From Micromonospora sp. R77 (GTDB lineage Bacteria; Actinomycetota; Actinomycetes; Mycobacteriales; Micromonosporaceae): a stretch of DNA of 64,000 nt. Shown here piece after piece: positions 39,458 to 48,282 of the stretch (positions are counted from its first letter, which is position 1; every line of letters starts with the position of its first letter). A program made the position numbers and the translations under genes. The notes under the pieces are model-generated. The model was given only the letters and a program-made list of their open reading frames with translations. It was not told the DNA's origin and did not search any database. The DNA lies in NCBI RefSeq assembly GCF_022747945.1, contig NZ_JALDST010000001.1:4402001-4466000 (forward strand). The letters are read 5' to 3'.

Positions 39458-42337
39458 ATGGCGGGGGAGAGCGTGACAGCAAGCAAGTCGCGGACCCGGG
39501 CCGGCGCGAACGCGGGGCTCAAGGTCGACCGGGTGTGGACCACCGAGGGGGTACACCCCTACGACGAGGTCGCCTGGGAGCGCCGGGACGTCGTGATGAC
39601 GAACTGGCGGGACGGCTCGATCAACTTCGAGCAGCGCGGGGTGGAGTTCCCCGAGTCCTGGAGCGTCAACGCGGCCAACATCGTGACCACCAAGTACTTC
39701 CGGGGCGCGGTGGGGACCGAGCAGCGGGAGTGGTCGCTCAAGCAGCTGATCGACCGGGTGGTCAGCACCTACCGCAAGGCCGGTGAGGAGTACGGCTACT
39801 TCGCCACCGCCGCCGACGCGGAGGTCTTCGCCCACGAGCTGACCTGGATGCTGCTGCACCAGGTGTTCAGCTTCAACTCGCCGGTCTGGTTCAACGTGGG
39901 CACGCCGTCGCCGCAGCAGGTCAGCGCGTGCTTCATCCTGGCCGTCGACGACTCGATGGACTCCATCCTGGACTGGTACAAGGAGGAGGGGCGGATCTTC
40001 CAGGGCGGCTCGGGCGCCGGGGTCAACCTCTCCCGCATCCGGTCCTCCAAGGAGCTGCTCTCCTCCGGCGGCACCGCCTCCGGCCCGGTCAGTTTCATGC
40101 GCGGCGCGGACGCCTCGGCCGGCACCATCAAGTCCGGTGGCGCCACCCGGCGGGCCGCCAAGATGGTCATCCTCGACGTGGACCACCCGGACATCGAGGA
40201 GTTCGTGGCGACCAAGGCGCGCGAGGAGGACAAGATCCGCGCGCTGCGGGACGCCGGCTTCGACATGGACCTGGGCGGCGCCGACATCGTCAGCGTGCAG
40301 TACCAGAACGCCAACAACTCGGTCCGCGTCTCCGACGAGTTCATGACCGCGGTGGAGAACGGCGGCGGCTTCGACCTGCGCGGCCGGCTCGACGGGCAGA
40401 CCATCGAGACGATCGACGCCAAGAAGCTCTTCCACACCATCTCCCAGGCCGCCTGGGAGTGCGCCGACCCCGGCCTGCAGTACGACGACACCATCAACGA
40501 CTGGCACACCTGCCCGGAGACCGGGCGGATCACCGCGTCGAACCCGTGCTCGGAATACCTGCACCTGGACAACTCCTCGTGCAACCTGGCCTCGCTCAAC
40601 CTGATGAAGTTCCTCCGCGCCGACGGTGGCTTCGAGGTGGAGAAGTTCGTCAAGAGCGTCGAGTTCGTCATCACCGCGATGGACATCTCGATCTGCTTCG
40701 CCGACTTCCCGACCGAGAAGATCGGCGAGACCACCCGCGCCTACCGGCAGCTCGGCATCGGCTACGCCAACCTCGGCGCGCTGCTGATGGCCTCCGGCCT
40801 GCCGTACGACTCGGAGCAGGGGCGCTCGGTCGCCGCGGCGATCACCTCGCTGATGACCGGCACCGCCTACCGCCGCTCGGCCGAGCTGGCCGGCATCGTC
40901 GGCGCGTACGACGGCTACGCCCGCAACGCCGAGCCGCACAAGCGGGTCATGCGCAAGCACGCCGCCGCCAACGACGAGATCAAGCCGTCGGGCACCGTGG
41001 CCACCGCCATCCAGCGGGAGGCCACCCGGCAGTGGACCCAGGGCAACAAGGTCGGTGACAAGTTCGGCTGGCGGAACTCGCAGGCCAGCGTGCTCGCCCC
41101 GACCGGCACCATCGGCCTGATGATGGACTGCGACACCACCGGCGTCGAGCCGGACCTGGCGCTGGTCAAGTTCAAGAAGCTGGTCGGCGGCGGCTCGATG
41201 CAGATCGTCAACCAGACCGTCCCGCGCGCCCTGCGCAGCCTCGGCTACCCCGAGGAGCAGGTCGAGGCGATCGTCGAGCACATCGCCGACCACGGCCACG
41301 TGGTGGACGCCCCCGGCCTCAAGCCGGAGCACTACCCGGTCTTCGACTGCGCCATGGGCGAGCGGTCCATCGCGCCGATGGGGCACGTCCGGATGATGGC
41401 GGCGGTCCAGCCGTTCATCTCCGGCGCCATCTCCAAGACGGTCAACATGCCGGAGCAGGCCACCGTCGCCGACGTCGAGAAGATCTACTTCGAGGGCTGG
41501 AAGCTCGGCCTGAAGGCCCTGGCGATCTACCGGGACAACTGCAAGGTCGGCCAGCCGCTGTCGGTGGCGAAGCCGAACAAGGCCGCCGCCGAGGCGCCGG
41601 CCGCGGTCGCCGAGCCGGTCGTCGAGAAGGTCGTGGAGTACCGGCCGGTGCGCAAGCGGCTGCCGAAGAAGCGCCCGTCCCAGACGGTCTCCTTCTCGGT
41701 CGGCGGCGCCGAGGGCTACCTCACCGCCTCGTCCTACCCGGACGACGGCCTCGGCGAGGTCTTCCTCAAGATGTCGAAGCAGGGCTCGACCCTGGCCGGC
41801 GTGATGGACGCCTTCTCGGTGGCCATCTCCATCGGTCTCCAGTACGGCGTCCCGCTGGAGACGTACGTCAGCAAGTTCACCAACATGCGCTTCGAGCCGG
41901 CCGGCATGACCGACGACCCGGACGTGCGGATGGCCGCCTCGGTGATGGACTACATCTTCCGTCGCCTGGCCCTGGACTTCCTGCCGTACGAGCGCCGCGC
42001 GGAGCTGGGCATCTTCACCGCCAAGGAGCGGGCCGCCCAGCTGCGGGCCGAGGCGGAGGCGGAGGCGAGCGGTGCGGACCTCACCGCGATGGCCTCCTCC
42101 GCCCCGGTCGAGGCGCCCGAGACCAAGAGCGGTCCGGTCGCCCAGCCGGCGCAGGAGCTGGCGGACGTCGCCGCCGTCAAGCCGGCGCCGGCGGTTGGTT
42201 CCAGCACCGAACTGCTGGAGGCCGTGATCGGCAAGGCCGCCGACGCGCCGCTCTGCTTCACCTGCGGCACCAAGATGCGGCCGGCCGGCAGCTGCTACGT
42301 CTGCGAGGGCTGCGGCTCCACCAGCGGCTGCAGCTGA
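39458..42337 (+). CDS. nrdJ: Adenosylcobalamin-dependent (class II) ribonucleotide reductase
   Basis: 959 aa. The catalytic core carries FNSPVWFNVG, SACFILAVDDSMDSILDWYKEEGRIFQGGSGAGVNLSRIRS, NPCSEYLHLDNSSCNLASLNL (active-site Cys and Glu loop) and APTGTIGLMMDCDTTGVEPD. The C-terminus has a Cys-rich swinging/zinc tail (CFTCGTKMRPAGSCYVCEGCGSTSGCS). It reduces ribonucleotides to deoxyribonucleotides without needing oxygen, using cobalamin. The ATG at 39458 is favoured over 39398, being nearer conserved sequence. Regulated with nrdR; ends at a strong terminator. Confidence 0.96.
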   Translation: MAGESVTASKSRTRAGANAGLKVDRVWTTEGVHPYDEVAWERRDVVMTNWRDGSINFEQRGVEFPESWSVNAANIVTTKYFRGAVGTEQREWSLKQLIDRVVSTYRKAGEEYGYFATAADAEVFAHELTWMLLHQVFSFNSPVWFNVGTPSPQQVSACFILAVDDSMDSILDWYKEEGRIFQGGSGAGVNLSRIRSSKELLSSGGTASGPVSFMRGADASAGTIKSGGATRRAAKMVILDVDHPDIEEFVATKAREEDKIRALRDAGFDMDLGGADIVSVQYQNANNSVRVSDEFMTAVENGGGFDLRGRLDGQTIETIDAKKLFHTISQAAWECADPGLQYDDTINDWHTCPETGRITASNPCSEYLHLDNSSCNLASLNLMKFLRADGGFEVEKFVKSVEFVITAMDISICFADFPTEKIGETTRAYRQLGIGYANLGALLMASGLPYDSEQGRSVAAAITSLMTGTAYRRSAELAGIVGAYDGYARNAEPHKRVMRKHAAANDEIKPSGTVATAIQREATRQWTQGNKVGDKFGWRNSQASVLAPTGTIGLMMDCDTTGVEPDLALVKFKKLVGGGSMQIVNQTVPRALRSLGYPEEQVEAIVEHIADHGHVVDAPGLKPEHYPVFDCAMGERSIAPMGHVRMMAAVQPFISGAISKTVNMPEQATVADVEKIYFEGWKLGLKALAIYRDNCKVGQPLSVAKPNKAAAEAPAAVAEPVVEKVVEYRPVRKRLPKKRPSQTVSFSVGGAEGYLTASSYPDDGLGEVFLKMSKQGSTLAGVMDAFSVAISIGLQYGVPLETYVSKFTNMRFEPAGMTDDPDVRMAASVMDYIFRRLALDFLPYERRAELGIFTAKERAAQLRAEAEAEASGADLTAMASSAPVEAPETKSGPVAQPAQELADVAAVKPAPAVGSSTELLEAVIGKAADAPLCFTCGTKMRPAGSCYVCEGCGSTSGCS

Positions 42338-42350
42338 CGTCCGTACCGTC

Positions 42351-42388
42351 CCGCGAGCGCGGCAGGGGATTCCCTGCCGCGCTCGCGG
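42351..42388 (+). terminator. Terminator after nrdJ
   Basis: CCGCGAGCGCGGCAGGG (42351-42367) pairs perfectly with 42372-42388, with a four-base loop. It starts 14 bases after the nrdJ stop. Confidence 0.85.
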
Positions 42389-42626
42389 CGTTCTCGCGCT
42401 TCCCGGGCTGTGCCGGACGTGCGGCATCCGCGCGCGAGCTGTGCCGATCGGCCGGCCAGGGCCGGCAGGAACTGCCCATGGGGTACGCGCGCTACGAACT
42501 TGATTACATAAATGAATCACCCGATCGGGTGTCGAGCGCGACTCCGCCCGATTCATCGACGGCCGCACCGAGGGATCGATCATCCCGGCGGTACGCCAGC
42601 CGCAGAAGAACGGCTCCCGGTCTGCC
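42389..42626. other. Gap with an AT-rich patch and a possible gene remnant
   Basis: About 240 bases. An unusually AT-rich stretch lies at 42498-42518 (TTGATTACATAAATGAATCA). From 42516 on, the frame of the following small gene is already open but lacks any start codon, encoding RDSARFIDGRTEGSIIPAVR-like sequence. This could be the decayed end of another gene. No RNA gene seen. Confidence 0.35.
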
Positions 42627-42836
42627 GTGACCACCCACGGTCCGGTGCTGCCGATGTGGAGCTGCGGCGGTCCGTGGCCCTGTGCCACCCGGCGTGGTGA
42701 GCTGCGGGCCGAGTTCGAGGACGCTCCCGTGTCACTGGCCCTCTACCTGGGGTCCTGCCTGGTGTCGGCGACCGAGGACCTGACCTGGGTGCCGACGGGG
42801 TTGCTGCACCGGCGCTTCCTGGGGTGGGTGCGGTGA
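42627..42836 (+). CDS. Small Cys-containing hypothetical protein
   Basis: 69 aa from a GTG. Contains WSCGGPWPCATRRGELRAEFEDAPVSLALYLGSCLVSATEDL and ends HRRFLGWVR. It resembles a group of short Micromonosporaceae proteins with a W-x-C...PWPC motif, in which a preceding C-x2-C may complete a metal site; here only the two Cys remain. Function unknown. It overlaps the next small gene by four bases (GTGA), so the pair is probably co-translated. No good ribosome-binding site. Confidence 0.6.
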   Translation: MTTHGPVLPMWSCGGPWPCATRRGELRAEFEDAPVSLALYLGSCLVSATEDLTWVPTGLLHRRFLGWVR

Positions 42837-43018
42837 GTGCGCTCGGGCGCGGGGACGAGCGCTTTCACTACAGCGACAACTCACACCGGTGGATCCCACC
42901 GGATCCCGACCAGGATCAGGAGGTCTGGGAGGCGATGGTCCGCCAGCACCAGCAGCGGCACCTGGACGAGGTGCGCAGCCGAAGGAAGGAGCGTCGGACG
43001 ATTCCGCCGGACCGGTGA
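42833..43018 (+). CDS. Small charged hypothetical protein
   Basis: 61 aa, starting at a GTG overlapping the previous stop. Very polar: GDERFHYSDNSHRWIPPDPDQDQEVWEAMVRQHQQRHLDEVRSRRKERR, with a probable single helix in the second half. No recognised domain. The gene pair with 42627-42836 seems to be a lineage-specific unit; upstream AT-rich sequence may hold its promoter. Confidence 0.55.
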   Translation: MSALGRGDERFHYSDNSHRWIPPDPDQDQEVWEAMVRQHQQRHLDEVRSRRKERRTIPPDR

Positions 43019-43044
43019 GGGTGGCGGTGCGCCTCGGCTCCCAT

Positions 43045-43105
43045 GATCGTCTGATGCTGAGCGCACTTGTCGACGGCGTGTCGGCGCCGTGAAGTGCAGA
43101 CGATC
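43045..43105 (+). repeat. 61-nt intergenic inverted repeat, GATCnTCTG family (copy 2)
   Basis: Outer arms GATCGTCTG (43045-43053) and CAGACGATC (43097-43105) are exact. Inside, GCACTT/AAGTGC and ACGGCG/CGCCGT continue the stem around a TGTCGG loop. It is 27 bases after a small gene and 62 before the methyltransferase. The reverse complement of 15432-15492 aligns to it without gaps. Confidence 0.85.
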
Positions 43106-43166
43106 TTGACGCGCCCGGCCCGGGTGCCCCCTTCGTGGGGGGTGGGGCGGGCTAGGGTTCCCGATC

Positions 43167-43805
43167 GTGAGTGAACCAGGGTGGATGACCGAGACGCGGA
43201 ACGCGTACGACACCGTTGCCGAGGACTATGCCCGGCTGCTGCCCGGCGTGCTGGAGGGGACGCTGGACCAGGCGATGCTGGCCGCGTTCGCCGAGCAGGT
43301 CGGCGCGGCCGGGCGGGTGGTCGAGGTGGGCTGCGGGACCGGGCGGATCACCACCCACCTGCGTGACCTCGGGCTGGACGTCTCGGGGGTGGACCTGTCG
43401 GCGGGCATGGTGGCGGTGGCCCGCCGGGAGCACCCGGAGCTGCGCTTCGCGGTCGGCTCGATGACCCACCTGCCGCTCCCGGACGCCGCCCTCGCCGGCC
43501 TGGTCGCCTGGTACTCGATCATCCACATCCCGCCCGCCCTGCTGCCCGGCGTCCTCGACGAGTTCCACCGGGTCCTCGCCCCGGGCGGTCGGCTGCTGCT
43601 GGCGTTCAAGGCCGGCGACTGCCTGGACCGGCTGACGGCGGCGTACGGCCACACGGTCTCGTACGACGTGCACTGGCTGTCGGCGGACCGGGTCGCCGAC
43701 CAGCTCACGGCGGCCGGGTTCAGCCTGCACGCCCGGCTGGACCGGGAGGCCGAGGGTTTCGACCGGGGCCCGCAGTCGCTGATGCTGGCGGTCCGGCCGG
43801 GCTGA
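43167..43805 (+). CDS. Class I SAM-dependent methyltransferase
   Basis: 212 aa. AYDTVAEDYARLLPG leads into motif I VVEVGCGTGRITTHL, an acidic residue in SGVDLSAGMV, motif post-I LRFAVGSMTHLPLPD, and LAPGGRLLLAFKAGD: a complete Methyltransf_11/25 domain. Substrate not predictable. GTG start at 43167; a single-gene unit between a palindromic repeat and the convergent anti-sigma-like gene. Confidence 0.87.
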   Translation: MSEPGWMTETRNAYDTVAEDYARLLPGVLEGTLDQAMLAAFAEQVGAAGRVVEVGCGTGRITTHLRDLGLDVSGVDLSAGMVAVARREHPELRFAVGSMTHLPLPDAALAGLVAWYSIIHIPPALLPGVLDEFHRVLAPGGRLLLAFKAGDCLDRLTAAYGHTVSYDVHWLSADRVADQLTAAGFSLHARLDREAEGFDRGPQSLMLAVRPG

Positions 43806-43853
43806 CGATGCAATCGGTGGCCGGGAACGGGATTTCCCGGCCACCGTCGACGG

Positions 43854-44816
43854 TCAACGCGTACGCACCACCGACACCTGCTCGGCGATCGTGATCACCT
43901 GCTCCGGCGTGAGCACCCGGGAAGCCTGGATGTCGACCACTGCGCCGCCGGGCACCTCAGTCTCCAGGAACCAGCCGTTGTCCGTCCGGATCAGGGTGGC
44001 TTCCCGCCCACCGACGGCAACCGACCGTTCCTCCTGGGCCCCCATGACGTCATGCAGGAGATCCGGGGTCCGCTTCTCGACGATCTCGAGGCTGAGGGTC
44101 TGCTCGGGGGTGGAACCGCGCAGGGTGAGGAAGCGGTCGTCCTTGAAGGCCTCCACCGTCCAGCCGGCCGGGGCGAGCCGGACCCGCAGCGGCACCGGCT
44201 GGGGCTGGTCCACCACCGTCGCGGCGAGCCCGAAGACCGCCGTCTCGGTGGCGAGGCTGCCGTTGCCGACCAGAGTGACCCACTGGTCGGGTGACCGTTC
44301 CCAGCTCAGCGCCACCGACCGCGGATCGGTCGTGCTGGAGCTCAGGTCGAGCAGGCCGGGTCGACCGTCGACCGTCGTGGTCCGGACCGGACCGACACCT
44401 CCGCCCTGGCGGCGGTCGCTGACCTTGAGGTACACGTCGCTGACGCCGTCCGCCGCCAGATAGACGGCGAGGAAGCCCGCCTCGTCGAGGCTGAACATGG
44501 GCGCGGCCAGTCCGGCCGGCCGGGGCTCCAGCCCGAGCGGGAACTCGGGGATCCGGAACGCCACCAGGGAGAGGGATCCGGGCGTCACGGTGGCGGGTGG
44601 ATCGTCGCGGAGCACGACCGTCCCGACGCCGGCCGTCACGACCAGGGCAGCGGCCGCCGCGAGCAGGGTCCGTCGGCGGGTCATGAGACGAACCCGTCCG
44701 ACCGGGGAGGCATCGGCCCATTCGGCGGTCAGCCTGGCTCGGGCGGCGGCAAGCACCTGCGGGTCCGCAGGCGGCGCGTCCGGGCCGTACGCCCGCAGTG
44801 CGGTGATCTCATTCAT
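43854..44816 (-). CDS. Membrane-anchored anti-sigma-like / CU044_5270-type protein
   Basis: 320 aa. A cytoplasmic N-terminus of ~48 residues (PPADPQVLAAARARLTAEW) is followed by one membrane helix (RTLLAAAAALVVTAGVGTVVL) and a large extracytoplasmic domain rich in beta-strands. The ATG overlaps the stop of the ECF sigma gene (ATGA), the usual place for a sigma-factor partner. Layout matches anti-sigma proteins and the uncharacterised CU044_5270 family. No zinc-binding HxxxCxxC motif is visible, so a ZAS-type anti-sigma is unlikely. Confidence 0.7.
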   Translation of the reverse strand: MNEITALRAYGPDAPPADPQVLAAARARLTAEWADASPVGRVRLMTRRRTLLAAAAALVVTAGVGTVVLRDDPPATVTPGSLSLVAFRIPEFPLGLEPRPAGLAAPMFSLDEAGFLAVYLAADGVSDVYLKVSDRRQGGGVGPVRTTTVDGRPGLLDLSSSTTDPRSVALSWERSPDQWVTLVGNGSLATETAVFGLAATVVDQPQPVPLRVRLAPAGWTVEAFKDDRFLTLRGSTPEQTLSLEIVEKRTPDLLHDVMGAQEERSVAVGGREATLIRTDNGWFLETEVPGGAVVDIQASRVLTPEQVITIAEQVSVVRTR

Positions 44817-45442
44817 GACGACTCCTCGGTGATCAGGGCGGGGTCGAGGGCGAGCCGGGTCAGCCGCCGGGCCCGGTGCAGCCGGGAGCGGACGGTGCCG
44901 ACCGGAATGTCGAGCACGGCGGCGATCTCCTCGTACGACAGGTCACCCCAGGCGGTCAGCAACAGCACGTCGCGGTCGCCGCGGTGCAGCGTGGCCAGCG
45001 CGGCGGCGAGGTCGCGTCGCAGTGCGCAGGCGTCGATCCGCTCGACGGCGTCGTCGACCGGCGCCGGGGGCACCTCGGTGGCCGCGATCCGAGCCAACGC
45101 CCGGTATCGTCGCTCCTCCTGCCGGACGTGGTGCCGCAGCAGGTTGGTGGCGATGCCGAACAGCCAGGGACGCACTCCGACGCCGGTCGACCGGTAGTCG
45201 CCGCGCCGCCGGAACGCCACCAGGAAGGTCTCGCCGAGCAGGTCGTCGGCGGGTGGACCGATCCGGCGGGCCAGGTATCGGTGCACGGCGGCGGAGTGCC
45301 GGTCGAACAGGGGCGCGAAGCGTTCCGGAACGGTGACGGAGGCCCGGATAAGCTCGACGTCGGACGGTTCACTGTGGTGGAGCGGGGGCGGCCCGAGGGC
45401 GGCCGGGTCGGGCTGCGGGTGTGCCTGCTGCATGTTGGTCAC
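44813..45442 (-). CDS. ECF-subfamily RNA polymerase sigma factor
   Basis: 209 aa. Region 2: FAPLFDRHSAAVHRYLARRIGPPADDLLGETFLVAFRRRGDYRSTGVGVRPWLFGIATNLLRHHVRQEERR. Region 4: LAALATLHRGDRDVLLLTAWGDLSYEEIAAVLDIPVGTVRSRLHRAR. It directs RNA polymerase to stress or envelope-response promoters, probably held by the coupled membrane protein. The start is uncertain (GTG 45442 or ATG 45433); neither has a good ribosome-binding site. Divergent from asparaginase with a 97-base gap. Confidence 0.88.
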   Translation of the reverse strand: MTNMQQAHPQPDPAALGPPPLHHSEPSDVELIRASVTVPERFAPLFDRHSAAVHRYLARRIGPPADDLLGETFLVAFRRRGDYRSTGVGVRPWLFGIATNLLRHHVRQEERRYRALARIAATEVPPAPVDDAVERIDACALRRDLAAALATLHRGDRDVLLLTAWGDLSYEEIAAVLDIPVGTVRSRLHRARRLTRLALDPALITEESS

Positions 45443-45539
45443 ATCCGTTCATGCCCGACGGGTGGCTACGGGTTCACGGTGGCACGGGTGGCCGGCGATA
45501 GGGTCCATCCGATCCGGACCCGGCGGAAGGAACCAGGAC

Positions 45540-46514
45540 GTGACCGTCTGCGTACTCACCCTCGGCGGCACCATCGCGATGGCCGGCAGCGCCGGGGGAG
45601 TGGTCGCCCGGCTGACCGGGGCGGAACTCGCCGCCGCCGTGCCGGGGCTGGCCGAGATCCCGATCCAGGTGCGCGACGTCGAGGCGGTGCCGAGCGCCGC
45701 GCTGACGTACCAGCAGGTGCTGGACCTGGTCGAGGCCGCGGGGGCGGCGGTGGCCGACGGGGCGAGCGGCGTGGTGGTCACCCAGGGCACCGACAGCCTG
45801 GAGGAGACCGCGTACCTGGCCGACCTGGTGTGGTCGCACGCCGCGCCGCTGGTCCTCACCGGCGCGATGCGCAACCCGACCCTGGCCGGGCCGGACGGCC
45901 CGGCGAACCTGCTCGCCGCCGTCCGGGTCGCCGCCGCGCCGGCCGCCCGTGACCTCGGCGTCCTGGTCGCGTTCAACGACGAGATCCACGCCGCGCGGTT
46001 CGTCCGCAAGACCCACAGCACGAGTACGGCCACCTTCGCCTCGCCCAACGCCGGCCCGCTCGGCCACGTCATCGAGGGGGAGGTACGCCTGCTCACCCGG
46101 CCGCCCCGGCACGCCCCGCTGCCCCCGCCTGCCCCGGACCGGCTGGCCGCCACCCGGGTCGCCCTGCACACCGTCACGCTCGACGACGACGTGACGCTGC
46201 TCGACGCGCTGGCGCACGGGCGGGACGGGTTGGTGGTGGCCGGCTTCGGGGTCGGGCACGTGCCCCCGGGTCTCGCCCCGGCGCTCGGTGCGCTCGCCGA
46301 ACGGATGCCGGTGGTGCTGACCTCGCGGACCGGGGCCGGGTCGGTGCTGCGCCACACGTACGGGGCGGTCGGCTCGGAGCGGGACCTGCTCCGGCGCGGG
46401 CTGGTCAACGGCGGGCTGCTCGACCCGTACAAGGCGAAGGTGCTGCTGCGGCTCCTGCTGGCCACCGGCGCCGACCACGCGGCGGTGGCGGACGCCTTCG
46501 CCCGGCACGCCTGA
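45540..46514 (+). CDS. L-asparaginase
   Basis: 324 aa. N-terminal catalytic Thr in VLTLGGTIAM, the second conserved block GVVVTQGTDSLEETAYL (Thr-Asp), and NPTLAGPDGPANLLAAVRVA and VAFNDEIHAARFVRKTHSTSTATFASPNAGPLG downstream are class 1 asparaginase features. Hydrolyses asparagine to aspartate and ammonia. No signal peptide, so probably cytoplasmic. GGAAGG and AGGA precede the GTG at 45540. Followed directly by a palindromic repeat. Confidence 0.93.
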   Translation: MTVCVLTLGGTIAMAGSAGGVVARLTGAELAAAVPGLAEIPIQVRDVEAVPSAALTYQQVLDLVEAAGAAVADGASGVVVTQGTDSLEETAYLADLVWSHAAPLVLTGAMRNPTLAGPDGPANLLAAVRVAAAPAARDLGVLVAFNDEIHAARFVRKTHSTSTATFASPNAGPLGHVIEGEVRLLTRPPRHAPLPPPAPDRLAATRVALHTVTLDDDVTLLDALAHGRDGLVVAGFGVGHVPPGLAPALGALAERMPVVLTSRTGAGSVLRHTYGAVGSERDLLRRGLVNGGLLDPYKAKVLLRLLLATGADHAAVADAFARHA

Positions 46515-46518
46515 GCAG

Positions 46519-46579
46519 AGGTGTTAACAAGGGGCCCCTGCTATACCGCAGGCGTTAACAGGGGGCCCCTCCTTACACT
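46519..46579. repeat. Intergenic palindrome, GGGGCCCC family (copy B)
   Basis: About 61 bases with ends GGTGTTAAC and CTTACACT, two GGGGCCCC octamers, and a centre TACCGCAGGCGTTAAC. It shares ACCGnAGGCGTTAA, the right octamer and CTTACAC with copy A at 6531-6589. It almost fills the gap between asparaginase and the DUF5522 gene, so the latter has no separate promoter outside it. Confidence 0.8.
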
Positions 46580-46585
46580 CGCCGG

Positions 46586-46828
46586 GTGGGTGCAGAGCGA
46601 CGACCGTTGGCGGACCGGCCATTGACGCAGCCGCATCCGTCCCGGCTGCCGCCGGAGCATCCGGGCCGGGCGCGGATCCTGGCCGCGCACGCCGCCGCCC
46701 TGGCCGCCGGGGAGGCCGGCTACCTCGACCCGGCGACCGGGCTCTTCGTGCTCACCGCCGGCTTCCTGGCCCGGCGGGGCACCTGCTGTGGGCGAGGCTG
46801 CCGGCACTGTCCGTACCTGACCGATTGA
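46586..46828 (+). CDS. DUF5522 family protein
   Basis: 80 aa. C-terminal Cys cluster TCCGRGCRHCPYLTD after YLDPATGLFVLTAGFLARRG is the DUF5522 pattern; the Cys probably bind a metal. Function unknown. The GTG begins just six bases beyond the repeat. A soluble protein of a type widespread in bacteria, often small and standing alone. Confidence 0.82.
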   Translation: MGAERRPLADRPLTQPHPSRLPPEHPGRARILAAHAAALAAGEAGYLDPATGLFVLTAGFLARRGTCCGRGCRHCPYLTD

Positions 46829-46910
46829 GGACTTCCGTCCGCCCCGGGCAGCCCGTACGGTGTCCGACGGACAGCCGGCGGTGCCCCGCCGGTCGGGGGC
46901 GGAGGTGAGT

Positions 46911-47459
46911 GTGCACGGGCGGACCTGGCTCGCCGTGGCGGCCGTACTGCTGACCACCGGCTGCGCCACCGAGAACCCGCCGGTCGCGGTCCCCGCCGCG
47001 GGGCCGGTGACGGTGGAGGCGGCGGCGGCCTCCTCCGGCGGCGCCTGCCGGCTGCTCGACTTCACGGTGATCGCCAGGCAGACCGGGGCGCGCTTCGACG
47101 TGGCGGCGGCCAGCGACAGTGGCGACACCCACACCTGCGTGGTCCGCAGTGAGCGGAGCCTGCTGCCGGAGCTGACCCTCACGGTCACCGACACGTCGAT
47201 CGACAAGTCGACCTTCACCCTGGACGTGCTGCCCAAGGGGGCGAAGAAGGTCACCCGGCTGGGTCAGGTCGCCTACCGTCGTACGCTGCCGAAGACCGGC
47301 AAGCTCGGGCCGGCCGCCGAGGTGGGCTGGCTGGCCACCGAGGGGCGGCTCACCACGCTGCGCTGGACCTCCCCCCGCGCCGCCGACACTGCACAGGCGG
47401 AGGAGATGGCGGGTCGGTTGATCGCCCTGGCGAAGACCCTGGACACCCGGGCGCTCTGA
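46911..47459 (+). CDS. Probable lipoprotein (DUF3558-like size), function unknown
   Basis: 182 aa. The start at GTG 46911 (GGAG six bases upstream) gives a short signal peptide ending in lipobox LTTGC. The mature part is compact (CRLLDFTVIARQTGARFDVAAASDSGDTHTCVVRS), with two Cys that may form a disulfide, followed by a strand-rich region ending in a helix. It resembles small actinobacterial cell-envelope lipoproteins, but no family is assigned with confidence. Convergent with ideR. Confidence 0.7.
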   Translation: MHGRTWLAVAAVLLTTGCATENPPVAVPAAGPVTVEAAAASSGGACRLLDFTVIARQTGARFDVAAASDSGDTHTCVVRSERSLLPELTLTVTDTSIDKSTFTLDVLPKGAKKVTRLGQVAYRRTLPKTGKLGPAAEVGWLATEGRLTTLRWTSPRAADTAQAEEMAGRLIALAKTLDTRAL

Positions 47460-47497
47460 CCCGCCCGCCCGGCCGGGCGGACGGCCGGGTGGTGGGT

Positions 47498-48184
47498 TCA
47501 GCCGGCCGCGACGAAGACCCGGGAGGCGACCTCGCGGGGCAGCCGGACCCGGTCGCCGGAGCGGTCGATCGAGACGCCGTCGCGCTCCTGCGCCACGGTC
47601 ACCGTCGCGCCCGGGTCGACGCCCGCCGCGTGCAGCTGCCGGAGCACGTCCGCGTCGGTCTGCACGCTCTCGCAGATCCGCCGGACCACCACCGGGCCGG
47701 AGAGCCCAGGAAAGGCCAGGTTGCGCTCGCCCTCGATGGTGTCGGTGGTCGCCGGCTCGGGGGTGCCCAGCTCCTCCAGACCCGGGATCGGGTTGCCGTA
47801 CGGCGAGCGGGTCGGGCGGTTGAGCAGGTCGTAGACCCGCTTCTCCACCGCGTCGCTCATCACGTGCTCCCAGCGGCAGGCCTCCTCGTGGGCCTCCTCG
47901 TAGGGCATCCCGATCACGTTGACCAGCAGCAGCTCGGCCAGGCGGTGCTTGCGCATCACGGCGACGGCCGTGCTGCGGCCCGCCGCGGTGAGCGACAGGT
48001 GCCGGTCGCCCTCGACGGTGAGCAGGCCGTCCCGCTCCATCCGGGCGACGGTCTGGCTGACGGTGGGGCCGCTCTGGCGCAGCCGCTCGGCGATCCGGGC
48101 ACGCAGCGGCGGCACCCCCTCCTCCTCCAGTTCGAGGATGGTGCGCAGGTACATCTCGGTCGTGTCGACCAGGTCATGCTTCAC
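47498..48184 (-). CDS. ideR: Iron-dependent transcriptional regulator IdeR/DtxR
   Basis: 228 aa, very close to DtxR/IdeR. Helix-turn-helix LRARIAERLRQSGPTVSQTVARMERDGLL, metal site ACRWEHVMSD (Cys, Glu and His ligands) with Met in TTEMYLRT, and a C-terminal SH3-like domain (PGATVTVAQERDGVSIDRSGDRVRLP). With Fe2+ bound it represses iron uptake and siderophore genes. GTG start at 48184. It lies ~7 kb from sigB, whereas in M. tuberculosis the two are adjacent. Confidence 0.95.
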   Translation of the reverse strand: MKHDLVDTTEMYLRTILELEEEGVPPLRARIAERLRQSGPTVSQTVARMERDGLLTVEGDRHLSLTAAGRSTAVAVMRKHRLAELLLVNVIGMPYEEAHEEACRWEHVMSDAVEKRVYDLLNRPTRSPYGNPIPGLEELGTPEPATTDTIEGERNLAFPGLSGPVVVRRICESVQTDADVLRQLHAAGVDPGATVTVAQERDGVSIDRSGDRVRLPREVASRVFVAAG

Positions 48185-48282
48185 GTCAGCGGCCTCCCGG
48201 TGGTCGATGCTACCCCGGCGCCCCGACGATCCCCCGCCGCCGAACCGGGAGGTCCCGACCCGGATGGTGTTGACTGGAGCGC

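Noticed and set aside
38753..42688. A 1311-codon open frame on the minus strand
   Set aside because: It is antisense to nrdR and nrdJ, whose proteins are certain; the translation is low-complexity (Gly/His/Val/Asp), typical of shadow frames in high-GC DNA.
47465..47480. 16-bp GC palindrome between the lipoprotein gene and ideR as a terminator
   Set aside because: CCGCCCGGCCGGGCGG has no loop and such words are frequent at this GC content; support is too weak for a feature.
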